From contig CP073761.1 of assembly GCA_018399015.1 (NCBI GenBank), positions 2,914,001 to 2,978,000 of the forward strand: 64,000 bases of DNA, given 5' to 3'. This DNA comes from Cyanobium sp. M30B3 (GTDB taxonomy: Bacteria; Cyanobacteriota; Cyanobacteriia; PCC-6307; Cyanobiaceae). Under the pieces are notes generated by a model, which was not told the DNA's origin, made no database searches, and worked only from the letters and a program-made list of their open reading frames with translations. Both the position numbers and the translations under genes were made by a program. This document shows, piece by piece, positions 8,759 through 16,033 of this stretch. The stretch's first letter is position 1, and every line of letters begins with the position of its first letter.

Positions 8759-9838
8759 ATGACCACAACCTCCCTCGCCCCATCCAGGGGCGGCGCCTGG
8801 GAGTCCTTCAAGGACTGGATCACCTCCACCAACAACCGCCTCTACATCGGCTGGTTCGGCGTGCTGATGATCCCCACCCTGCTGGCCGCCGCCACCTGCT
8901 TTGTGATCGCCTTCATCGCCGCGCCGCCCGTCGACATCGACGGCATCCGCGAGCCGATCACCGGCAGCCTGCTCTACGGCAACAACATCATCACCGCCGC
9001 GGTGGTGCCCAGCTCCAACGCCATCGGCCTGCACTTTTACCCCATCTGGGAAGCCTCCAGCCTCGATGAGTGGCTCTACAACGGCGGCCCCTACCAGCTG
9101 ATCATCTTCCACTTCCTGATCGGCATCTACGCCTATCTCGGACGCGAGTGGGAACTCAGCTACCGCCTGGGCATGCGCCCCTGGATCGCCGTGGCCTACA
9201 GCGCTCCTGTTGGCGCTGCCACCGCCGTGCTGCTCGTGTATGCCATCGGCCAGGGTTCCTTCTCCGACCCCATGCCCCTCGGCATCTCCGGCACCTTCAA
9301 CTTCATGCTGGTGCTGCAGGCTGAGCATAACGTGCTGATGCACCCCTTCCACATGCTCGGCGTGGCCGGCGTGTTCGGCGGCAGCCTGTTCTCCGCCATG
9401 CACGGCTCGCTGGTCACCAGCTCGCTGGTGCGCGAAACCACAGAGTCCGAATCCCAGAACCGCGGCTACAAGTTCGGCCAGGAAGAGGAGACCTACAACA
9501 TCGTGGCCGCCCACGGCTACTTCGGCCGGCTGATCTTCCAGTACGCCTCCTTCAACAACAGCCGCAGCCTGCATTTCTTCCTGGCCGCCTGGCCGGTGGT
9601 GGGCATCTGGTTCGCCACGTTGGCGGTGATCAGCTTCTCCTTCAACGTGAACGGCTTCAATTTCAACCATTCGGTGCTCGACGCCCAGGGCCGGGTGGTC
9701 AACACCTGGGCCGATGTGCTCAACCGCGGTGGCCTGGGTATCGAGGCGATGCACGAGCGCAATGCCCACAACTTCCCCCTCGATCTGGCGGCTGTGCCCT
9801 CTGAGCCCGTGGCCCTGCGCTCCCCGGTGATCGGTTAG
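8759..9838 (+). CDS. psbA: Photosystem II D1 protein, D1' (low-oxygen) isoform
   Basis: 359 residues with D1 hallmarks: TyrZ Y161, Mn ligands D170, E189, H332, E333, H337, D342 and A344, chlorophyll H198, iron/quinone ligands H215 and H272, and S264. E130 is present. Against common D1 it has A80, L158 and A286, the three substitutions (G80A, F158L, T286A) that define the D1' class, for which microaerobic induction is documented in several cyanobacteria. Further changes are A125, A144, A162, P171 and R235, plus a reworked stretch at 286-304. The start ATG 8759 fits the conserved N-terminus; a longer open frame upstream is spurious. Downstream lie DUF4079 and a Tll0287-type heme gene. Confidence 0.97.
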   Translation: MTTTSLAPSRGGAWESFKDWITSTNNRLYIGWFGVLMIPTLLAAATCFVIAFIAAPPVDIDGIREPITGSLLYGNNIITAAVVPSSNAIGLHFYPIWEASSLDEWLYNGGPYQLIIFHFLIGIYAYLGREWELSYRLGMRPWIAVAYSAPVGAATAVLLVYAIGQGSFSDPMPLGISGTFNFMLVLQAEHNVLMHPFHMLGVAGVFGGSLFSAMHGSLVTSSLVRETTESESQNRGYKFGQEEETYNIVAAHGYFGRLIFQYASFNNSRSLHFFLAAWPVVGIWFATLAVISFSFNVNGFNFNHSVLDAQGRVVNTWADVLNRGGLGIEAMHERNAHNFPLDLAAVPSEPVALRSPVIG

Positions 9839-9935
9839 TGAGGCTTTGAACCTCGCCCAGCCGACTGCCAGGTGAGCGGCCGATCTCACAACGCAGCTGC
9901 AGCGATGCAGATCTGACGCCACTATCCGGGGTCTG

Positions 9936-9984
9936 GATTGCACCAGGCCCTTTTCGTCTTCTGTGGTGTCACTCCGGTGCAATC
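9936..9984. promoter_or_regulatory. Inverted repeat upstream of the DUF4079-DUF3365 pair
   Basis: Perfect 9-bp arms GATTGCACC (9936-9944) and GGTGCAATC (9976-9984) are 31 bp apart in the 186-bp gap after psbA. Extending the right arm gives TGCAATCACA, which recurs exactly in the cydA/persulfide dioxygenase gap at 17551-17560. The spacing suits a dimeric or looping regulator, but no regulator is known. Confidence 0.35.
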
Positions 9985-10024
9985 ACAAGCCACGATTCCA
10001 TTCACCATTCATGAGTCTCCAACC

Positions 10025-10375
10025 ATGCCCCAGGCCCTGAGCTTCGTGCACCCGCTGCTGATGTGGGTGCTACTTGGTCTGATGCTCTATTCCGGCTATC
10101 TCGGTTTCAAGGCGAGCCAGATCCGCCAGGTGGATGCGGCCGAGCGCAAGGAGATGATCCCCCTGCGCTACGGCCAGCGCCATGCCGCCCTGGGCCGCTG
10201 GATCGTGGCCCTCTCCCTGCTGGTGCTGGCCACTGCTGCCCTCGGACCTGCTCTGCAGAAAGGCCAGGACTGGGCCCGAGGCCTGCATGTGGGGCTCAAT
10301 GGCTTGATTGTGTTGCTGTTTGGTTGGCAGGCCATCACCGGCATCGCCATCGTGAACAAGTTGCTGAGTGCCTGA
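10025..10375 (+). CDS. DUF4079 family membrane protein
   Basis: 116 residues from ATG 10025 with three to four hydrophobic helices: FVHPLLMWVLLGLMLYSGYLG, IVALSLLVLATAAL and LNGLIVLLFGWQAITGIAIV. The polar loop ASQIRQVDAAERKEMIPLRY and histidines in the helices match cyanobacterial DUF4079 proteins, which recall b-type-cytochrome-like membrane anchors. Function is unknown. It follows psbA and overlaps closely with the heme gene (stop 10373-10375, next ATG 10377), so the pair is probably one unit. A membrane partner for the heme protein is a reasonable guess. Confidence 0.75.
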   Translation: MPQALSFVHPLLMWVLLGLMLYSGYLGFKASQIRQVDAAERKEMIPLRYGQRHAALGRWIVALSLLVLATAALGPALQKGQDWARGLHVGLNGLIVLLFGWQAITGIAIVNKLLSA

Positions 10376-10376
10376 G

Positions 10377-11024
10377 ATGACCGCTCTCCTCTCCCGCCTT
10401 CGTTCGCAACGGGCCCTCGCCGCCCTGCTGGGCGCGCTGCTGGCCATGCTTCTGCTGGCGCTCCATCCCGCCCCAGCCTTGGCTGCCAATGGAGAAGCGC
10501 CCGTGGATCCCGCCGTTCTGGCCAAAGCGGTGGATCAGATGGAGCAGCTCGACCGGATGCGCATCTCCCTGGCCTCCACCCTGGAGGGCAGCAGCGAGGA
10601 GCCCACGATGGACACCATGCGTGAGGTGTGCATGCCGGTGGGCAAGCGGGCCGTGGCCATCGGCCAGGAGAACGGCTGGAGCGTGCGCCAGGTGGCCAGC
10701 AAGTACCGCAATCCAGGCCATGCCCCCGCCGGCAGCCAGGAGACAGGCGTGATCGACCTGTTTGCCAGGCACCCCGAGATCACCGGGATGTGGGAACCGG
10801 CCACCGCTGAGCAGGGGCCGGGCGTGAACTACTACCGCCGCATCGATGTGCAAGCCAGCTGCCTGGCCTGCCATGGCAGCAGGGACAGCCGCCCCGCCTT
10901 CGTGAAGGAGAAGTACCCAGCAGACAGGGCCTTCAACTTCAAGCCGGGTGACCTGCGCGGCATGTACGCCGTTTACATCCCCGAAGTGCAGGCCGCCCTG
11001 GCGGCGCAGAGTGCCGCCAACTGA
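10377..11024 (+). CDS. DUF3365 c-type heme protein, Tll0287-like sensor or redox protein
   Basis: 215 residues. A signal peptide (about 1-36, ending PALA) precedes one CxxCH heme site, SCLACHG (C162, C165, H166). C85 (MREVCMPVGK) lies where the unusual cysteine axial ligand would sit by comparison with Tll0287 of Thermosynechococcus, a PAS-like c-type heme protein that appeared in a strain expressing only psbA2 (D1'). The same association is seen here: a D1' psbA lies immediately upstream. It is exported to lumen or periplasm, sensing or redox role unproven. ATG 10377 is chosen because the preceding gene ends one base earlier. Confidence 0.85.
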   Translation: MTALLSRLRSQRALAALLGALLAMLLLALHPAPALAANGEAPVDPAVLAKAVDQMEQLDRMRISLASTLEGSSEEPTMDTMREVCMPVGKRAVAIGQENGWSVRQVASKYRNPGHAPAGSQETGVIDLFARHPEITGMWEPATAEQGPGVNYYRRIDVQASCLACHGSRDSRPAFVKEKYPADRAFNFKPGDLRGMYAVYIPEVQAALAAQSAAN

Positions 11025-11035
11025 TGGCCCTCCTG

Positions 11036-11202
11036 ATGACACCGTCACCGACATTGCACGTGATTACCCAGCTGGCCGAGCTGTTCAACCTGCTGGGCGT
11101 GGCGGTGCTGGTGGGTGGCACCTTTGTGACCTGTGGTTGCGCTATCGACGTGGGCCAGGTGGCCGGCCAGGCCGCCAGCCGCCTCACCCAGGCCCGCGTG
11201 AC
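11036..11202 (+). pseudogene. Possible remnant of a DUF1622 membrane protein
   Basis: From ATG 11036 the frame gives LHVITQLAELFNLLGVAVLV, like the first helix of small DUF1622 proteins. A second frame continues with DLWLRYRRGPGG, also fitting the family. The frames do not join and the rest is lost. It lies between the heme gene and the convergent DUF2202 gene. The reading is by eye and weak. Confidence 0.25.
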
Positions 11203-11204
11203 CC

Positions 11205-11747
11205 TCAGCGTTCGATCCGCTGATCAGTCCCTGAGCCATGCCTCCTTCTGCCGCCTCCTCTACCTCTGCAGTGACGCTGGCCTGCTCCGCAGGAGCCTGG
11301 TGCGCGGGCATCTGGCTCCACTGATCCAGCCCCATCGCGATAACGCGCGGCCGCACGCTGAAAGGCAGGCAGATGGCGTTCCTGAGATGCAGCCTGCAGT
11401 CGCCTGAACACCTGCAGGATCTCTGGCCGTTCGGTGGCACCGAGGATCCGCTTGTAGAGGTCGACGTTGTCGATCTCTGCCTGCACGCCAGCCTCGCTGG
11501 CCTCTTGCAAACTGGCGAAACGGGGCACCGTGGTTGTGCTCCAGGGATTGGGCGGGATCGGCAGGTTGTGGCGGCGAACCAGGGCGCGCAAGGCCTGGGT
11601 GTGCCGCAGCTCTGAATCGCGGATGTTCAAGAACGGACGAACGGGTCCAAAGTCTTGTAGCACCTGGGAATACACCGCCCAGGCGTGGTATTCGTCGTCG
11701 AGGGCATCGTGAAGCGCTCGGATTTCGGCATCTGTGAGGGACGTCAT
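11205..11747 (-). CDS. DUF2202 ferritin-like (rubrerythrin-type) protein
   Basis: 180 residues from ATG 11747. A four-helix di-iron pattern is visible: LDDEYHAWAVYSQVLQDFG, a second Glu/His pair in RDSELRHTQAL, then FASLQEASEAGVQAEIDNVD and SQERHLPAFQR. These E...EYH and ExxH positions suit a ferritin-like iron centre as in DUF2202/rubrerythrin relatives, often tied to oxidative stress or low-oxygen life. After residue 137 or so the tail turns into Gly/Arg-rich sequence (RGRGGGRRRHGSG) that is not family-like, so the original end may have been lost by a small indel. It probably has its own promoter upstream. Confidence 0.75.
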   Translation of the reverse strand: MTSLTDAEIRALHDALDDEYHAWAVYSQVLQDFGPVRPFLNIRDSELRHTQALRALVRRHNLPIPPNPWSTTTVPRFASLQEASEAGVQAEIDNVDLYKRILGATERPEILQVFRRLQAASQERHLPAFQRAAARYRDGAGSVEPDARAPGSCGAGQRHCRGRGGGRRRHGSGTDQRIER

Positions 11748-11826
11748 GGCATGCCTCGCACACGCGGACAATGAAGGATGGCTGGCACTGCCCGGAGACA
11801 GAAGCCGACGACACCTACAGCGTAAG

Positions 11827-11844
11827 CCGCATATACCGGTAATG
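11827..11844 (-). promoter_or_regulatory. Candidate promoter element of the DUF2202 gene, near copy of the psbA element
   Basis: Read on the minus strand, CATTACCGGTATATGCGG matches the psbA element at 15 of 18 positions and has the same orientation to its gene, 79 bp before the start. TATAT may form part of a -10 box. Confidence 0.4.
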
Positions 11845-11988
11845 TGATTCAGGTTTCCCGTGGTCCTGCGCCGGATCGTCGGGATGGCCGAAGCACCCCC
11901 AGCGCGGCCAGAGAAGGCTCCGGAGCAACGCGTGCGCCCCAATTCATGCTCACCTTGGGCCAGCACCCACCACTCGCCGGGGCCCCGC

Positions 11989-12075
11989 CAACCAAACTCC
12001 CCCATCCAAACTCCTCCAACCAAGCCACTTCAGCCAAGCCCCTCCGGCCAAACCCCTCCGGCCAAGACACTTGAA
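11989..12075. repeat. Degenerate 14-15 bp minisatellite
   Basis: At least five tandem copies of a unit close to TTGGCCGGAGGGGC on the minus strand (CCAAGCCCCTCC on the plus strand). The plus strand is almost free of G here. No protein frame is convincing on either strand. Confidence 0.7.
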
Positions 12076-12228
12076 CCAAGACCTGCCAGCCAACCCCCGC
12101 CAGCCAGCCAAGCTCACCTGACCAGCCTTAGCCAGAATCCCTGCCGCCGACATCCCCATGTCGAACCAGCAAAGCTGGTCTGGTCTGGTCAACCTCAACG
12201 ATCAAACACCGCCCAGCCCAGCTCAGTC

Positions 12229-12259
12229 CAGCTCGGCTCGGTTCGGCTCGGTTCGGCTC
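12229..12259. repeat. Short tandem repeat of GGCTCGGTTC
   Basis: About two and a half copies of the 10-bp unit, preceded by variants of CAGCTCAGTC. Part of the repeat-rich gap. Confidence 0.6.
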
Positions 12260-12485
12260 AGACCTTCGCTGCCAAGCCCTGATCTGCCCTGCTCTTGCCC
12301 CGCTGCGAAGCCCTGCTCTGTCCAGATCTCCGCTGCCCAGGCCAGGGCCTGGTGAGCTCTGACCTGAGCAGCACAAGCCCTCAACAGCGCCCCTGATCCC
12401 GCAGACCAGGCTCCTCTGCCGGCGGTTGTCCGCAGGCATGCTCAGGAAAAACCAGCGCTGCAGGCGCTGCTTGAACGACCTTGCA

Positions 12486-13190
12486 TCACGTCACCATCTC
12501 CTGATCGACTGCAGCGGCAGTGGCCTGGGGTTTGCGCCAGAGACCCAGCCACTCGTCGCTGCGCTTGGCCAACGTGGCCTCAGCTGGCTGCCAGAGCTGC
12601 TCCACCATGCCGGCCTCACGCCAACTCTCCGCCAGTGCTGTTGGGTCGCTGCCGAACGGCGGACCGCCAGGCCGGCTGTGACAGAGGAAGAGCCCGAGCA
12701 GCCAGCCAGTCGGCTTGAGCAGGCCTTTGACCGTGGCGCGATAGGCCTCGCGCCGGTCTGGATCAATGGCACAAAAGCATGTGTGTTCAACCACGCCATC
12801 GAGGCTGTCGTCTTCGAGTCCGGCGGCCTTGAGCGCAGCTGAGTCAAAGAGATCGGCCTGCACCCAGCGCAGCCGCGGATGGTCGGCTCCGTGCAGGCGT
12901 CGTGCCTCCTTGATTGCTTCGGTGCTGAAATCGAGTCCCACCACGTCATAGCCGAGCTCAGCTAGCAAGGCGGCCTCATGTCCGCGGCCGCAGCCCGGCA
13001 CAAGCACCCTGCCCGCCTTGCTGGGCGCGAGGGGGTGGTGACGGAGAAACTGTTCCAGTGGAGGAGCGGGTTGGCCCAGTTCCCAGCCATCGCCCCCTTC
13101 GCGGTAGCGCTGGTTCCAGCGTTCCGGATCACTCACCGGTGCCGCAGTTCCAGCCGTAGCTGGCTGGGACGGGTTGTGGTGTGTGTGCAT
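12486..13190 (-). CDS. TPMT-family SAM-dependent methyltransferase (thiol/halide methyltransferase-like)
   Basis: 234 residues from ATG 13190 (a longer frame to 13385 has an unlikely start). The pattern W-x-x-RY-x-x-GG-x-x-WELGQPAPPLEQFL, then the SAM motif VLVPGCGRGHEAALLAELGY and VVGLDFS, places it with thiopurine/thiol/halide methyltransferases. Some relatives methylate hydrogen sulfide or halide ions; the substrate here is not shown. Its position beside sulfide:quinone oxidoreductase makes a sulfide or thiol acceptor worth testing. It is divergent from sqr across 390 bp. Confidence 0.75.
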   Translation of the reverse strand: MHTHHNPSQPATAGTAAPVSDPERWNQRYREGGDGWELGQPAPPLEQFLRHHPLAPSKAGRVLVPGCGRGHEAALLAELGYDVVGLDFSTEAIKEARRLHGADHPRLRWVQADLFDSAALKAAGLEDDSLDGVVEHTCFCAIDPDRREAYRATVKGLLKPTGWLLGLFLCHSRPGGPPFGSDPTALAESWREAGMVEQLWQPAEATLAKRSDEWLGLWRKPQATAAAVDQEMVT

Positions 13191-13580
13191 GACTTCACTG
13201 TGGAGGAGAAGGAGAGATGTGGCGGCCGGATCGTTTCCAGCACCGCAGCTCCTGATCGGGTAAACAGCGGCGGCAACCCAGCCCTGATTGCCAGATCGAG
13301 GGCGGACTGGAGGGATTCCACTTTCCAGGGCATCAACAGGGCGAGGGACACCCGGCTGGGAGGCCGGAGTGGAGGCGTCTGCCATGGGTAAGCACAGCAG
13401 CAGGGCGGAGAGAGACCGGCCTGCACCGGCATGCCCATCTCGCTTTCATAACGGTAACGCTAAGTCAGACCCATTGTGACCTGGAGTGCGATTCCGCAGG
13501 GGGCCGCGCGCGGATCCGGGGCCAGCGGTAATGCGCGTACTGCCATGCCTGCATAGAGTGAAACCAGATGCCGCCCTGCC
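13191..13580. promoter_or_regulatory. 390-bp divergent gap between methyltransferase and sqr
   Basis: No convincing gene. It carries, at 13447-13459 in inverted orientation, CATAACGGTAACG, whose complement shares ten exact bases (CGTTACCGTT) with the psbA element. A poor -10-like CATAGAG lies about 25 bp before the sqr start. Confidence 0.4.
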
Positions 13581-14909
13581 ATGGCCCCGTCCACCACGCG
13601 TCACCACCAGGTCTTGATCGTGGGTGGCGGCGCCGCCGGCATCACCACCGCCAACCTGCTCAAGCGGCAGCGCCCGCAGCTGGACGTGGCGATCCTGGAG
13701 CCGTCCGCGGAGCACTATTACCAGCCTGGCTGGACGCTGGTGGGCGGTGGGGTGATGCGGATGGAGCAAACCCGCCGCAGCGAGGCCTCCCTGATTCCGC
13801 CGCGCGTGCACTGGATCCAGGCAGCGGCCACCGGCTTCGATCCGGAAGCCAATCGCGTCAGCACCAGCGAGGGCCAGACCCTCAGCTACGACGTGCTGGT
13901 GCTGGCCACCGGGCTCAGCCTGCGCTGGGAGCAGATCCCTGGCCTGAGCGAGGCCCTTGGCAGCCACGGCGTGTGCAGCAACTACAGCAAGGACTTCGCC
14001 CCCTACACCTGGCAGAGCATCCAGGCCTTCGCGGGCGGCAATGCGGTGTTCACCATGCCCGCAACGCCGGTGAAGTGTGGCGGCGCGCCCCAGAAGGTGA
14101 TGTACATGGCCGACGACGTGTTCAAGGCCAAGAGCGGCGTGGGCGTGAACAGCCGGGTGATCTTCTGCACGCCGCTGCGATCCCTGTTTGCCGTGCCGGC
14201 CTACGCCCGCACCCTGCAGCAGGTGGTGCGCCGCCGCGGCATCGAGGTGCGCTTTGGCTGGGATCTCCAGGCCGTGCGCGGCGCCGACCAGGTGGCCGTC
14301 TTCAAGGTGACCGACGCCGATGGAAGCGCGCACACCGAGGAGCTGCCCTTTTCCCTGCTGCACGTGGTGCCGCCGATGAGCGCACCGGAGGTGGTGGCCA
14401 ACAGCCCTCTGGCGATCGAGGGGCCTGGCGGCTGGTCGGCCGCCGACAAGCTCACCACCCAGCATCCCCGCTTTGCCAATGTGTTTTCCCTCGGCGATGT
14501 AGCGGCCCTTCCCACCTCGAAAACAGCTGGAGCCGTGCGCGGCGAAGCACCGGTGACCGCAGCCAATGTGCTGGCCTTTCTGGAAGGACGCCCGCTCACG
14601 GCCCACTACGACGGCTACACCGTGTGCCCGCTGATCACGGGCTACAACAACGTGGTGATGGCAGAGTTTGACTACAACCAGAAACTGGTGAGCTCCTTTC
14701 TGGTTGACCCCACCAAGGAGCGCTGGAGCATGTGGCTGATGAAAACCAAGATGCTTCCCTGGCTCTACTGGAACCGCATGATCAAGGGGCTTCCCCATGA
14801 AAGCCGGTACCTCAAGCCGTTTGCCCCCCTGGTGCACGCCCTCAAACTCGACTACCGCGAGCCCAAGGCAGCAGACCTGGACGCTGCGGTCCAGGCAGGC
14901 AGCTGCTGA
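13581..14909 (+). CDS. sqr: Sulfide:quinone oxidoreductase, type II
   Basis: 442 residues, FAD-dependent membrane-associated enzyme that oxidises sulfide to (per)sulfide sulfur and reduces quinone, here presumably plastoquinone. The N-terminal FAD motif VLIVGGGAAGITTA (11-24), TPVKCGGAPQK with redox C166, and YDGYTVCPLITGYN with C349 match the mitochondrial-like type II enzymes, whose two catalytic cysteines sit in these motifs; C132 is a third cysteine. A second dinucleotide motif ends at VFSLGDVA (302-309). The C-terminal amphipathic region WLYWNRMIKGLP fits membrane binding. The next genes encode bd oxidase and persulfide dioxygenase, completing a route for the electrons and sulfur. Confidence 0.95.
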   Translation: MAPSTTRHHQVLIVGGGAAGITTANLLKRQRPQLDVAILEPSAEHYYQPGWTLVGGGVMRMEQTRRSEASLIPPRVHWIQAAATGFDPEANRVSTSEGQTLSYDVLVLATGLSLRWEQIPGLSEALGSHGVCSNYSKDFAPYTWQSIQAFAGGNAVFTMPATPVKCGGAPQKVMYMADDVFKAKSGVGVNSRVIFCTPLRSLFAVPAYARTLQQVVRRRGIEVRFGWDLQAVRGADQVAVFKVTDADGSAHTEELPFSLLHVVPPMSAPEVVANSPLAIEGPGGWSAADKLTTQHPRFANVFSLGDVAALPTSKTAGAVRGEAPVTAANVLAFLEGRPLTAHYDGYTVCPLITGYNNVVMAEFDYNQKLVSSFLVDPTKERWSMWLMKTKMLPWLYWNRMIKGLPHESRYLKPFAPLVHALKLDYREPKAADLDAAVQAGSC

Positions 14910-14971
14910 GCAGCCGTTTGAAGGCGCCCCATTTGCGATCAGGCAGTCACCTTCGGGGTCAGCCAGCAGGA

Positions 14972-15985
14972 TCAGCCAGCTTCGGTGGAATGGCCGACCT
15001 TGCCACTGAAGGCGATATAGTTGTAGATGTTATAGAAGAGCATGATCGGGATCAACACTCCAATGAACGTGATCATGAACACCAGTGAGCTCACCGATGC
15101 ATGAGCCTCAAAGATGGTGATTGACGGCGGGATGATGGCGGGAAACACCATCAAGCCAAGGCCGGCAAAACTCAACACAAACAGCAGCACGGTGTAGACA
15201 AAGGGCCACACCTCCTGCTGCAGCGCCAGGCTGCGGAACAACTGCACGATCAATGCGATTCCAAGCAAGGGAAGCACCACAAACACAGGCAGAAACTGGG
15301 GGTCGAAGATCCGCTCCTTCAGGGTGCTCGACACAAACGGCGTGACCAGGGTGATCACCAGGGTTCCTGCCAGGGTGGTGGCAGCCGCCAGTCGGGCGGT
15401 GCGTCGATGCAAGCGCTGCAGCTCACCACTGGTCTTGAGGATCAGGTAGGTGGAGCCGATCAGCACATAGCCCTGGATCAGGGTGAGGGCCACCAGCAAG
15501 CTGCTCCAGTTGAGCCAGATCCAGGGGCTGCCGGTGAAATGCCCCTGGCTGTCGGTGGGAATCCCCGCCAGCACCGTGCCCAGACAGACGCCCTGGGAGG
15601 CCGCCGCCAGCACGCTGCCCAGGCCGAACATCAGGTTCCAGGGTCGCTTGCGCTCGGCATTTTCCCGAAACTCAAAGGCCACAGCCCTCAGAATCAGGCC
15701 CAGGATCATCAGGTAGATCGGCCCATACAGAGCCTTGAGGATGGTGCCGTAGGCCAGCGGGAACGCGCCAAAGAGTGCTCCGCCCATCAGCACCAGCCAG
15801 GTTTCATTGGCATCCCAGACGTTGCCCAGCGAGGTCATCAGGATCGAGCGCTGGGATTCACTGGCAGAGGTGAGCGAGAGAATCCCTACCCCGAGATCGA
15901 AGCCATCAAGAATCACATAGAGCAACAGAAACAGGGCCAGGATCACAAACCAGACCGCTGGCATGAAGACATCGAGAAAATCCAT
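14972..15985 (-). CDS. cydB: Cytochrome bd quinol oxidase subunit II
   Basis: 337 residues with about eight to nine hydrophobic helices. Family phrases: DVFMPAVWFVILALFLLLYV, ILDGFDLGVGIL, NVWDANETWLVL, ALYGPIYLMILGLILRAVAFEFR. CydB supports the heme-bearing CydA in the membrane and contributes to proton/oxygen channels. It lies 48 bp after cydA on the same strand and ends 62 bp from the convergent sqr, so cydA-cydB is an operon. ATG 15985 fits the known N-terminus. Confidence 0.95.
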   Translation of the reverse strand: MDFLDVFMPAVWFVILALFLLLYVILDGFDLGVGILSLTSASESQRSILMTSLGNVWDANETWLVLMGGALFGAFPLAYGTILKALYGPIYLMILGLILRAVAFEFRENAERKRPWNLMFGLGSVLAAASQGVCLGTVLAGIPTDSQGHFTGSPWIWLNWSSLLVALTLIQGYVLIGSTYLILKTSGELQRLHRRTARLAAATTLAGTLVITLVTPFVSSTLKERIFDPQFLPVFVVLPLLGIALIVQLFRSLALQQEVWPFVYTVLLFVLSFAGLGLMVFPAIIPPSITIFEAHASVSSLVFMITFIGVLIPIMLFYNIYNYIAFSGKVGHSTEAG

Positions 15986-16033
15986 GGCAATGACGGGGAG
16001 TTGAACTTGTGATCACAGCCGCGATGGCATCAC

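Larger units (their letters stand above)
11748..12485. other. Repeat-rich intergenic gap of 0.74 kb
   Basis: No gene is supported between the DUF2202 start and the methyltransferase end. Besides the DUF2202 promoter candidate it is made of degenerate tandem repeats, C-rich on the plus strand. The open frames across it are Pro/Ser- or Gly/Trp-rich translations of repeats. Confidence 0.7.

Noticed and set aside
8753-9982. Long minus-strand frame opposite psbA
   Set aside because: Antisense shadow of psbA with His/Gly/Glu-rich composition and no domain.
11860-12282. Pro/Ser/Gln-rich plus-strand frame over the minisatellite
   Set aside because: A translation of repeats; no start signal and no conserved pattern.
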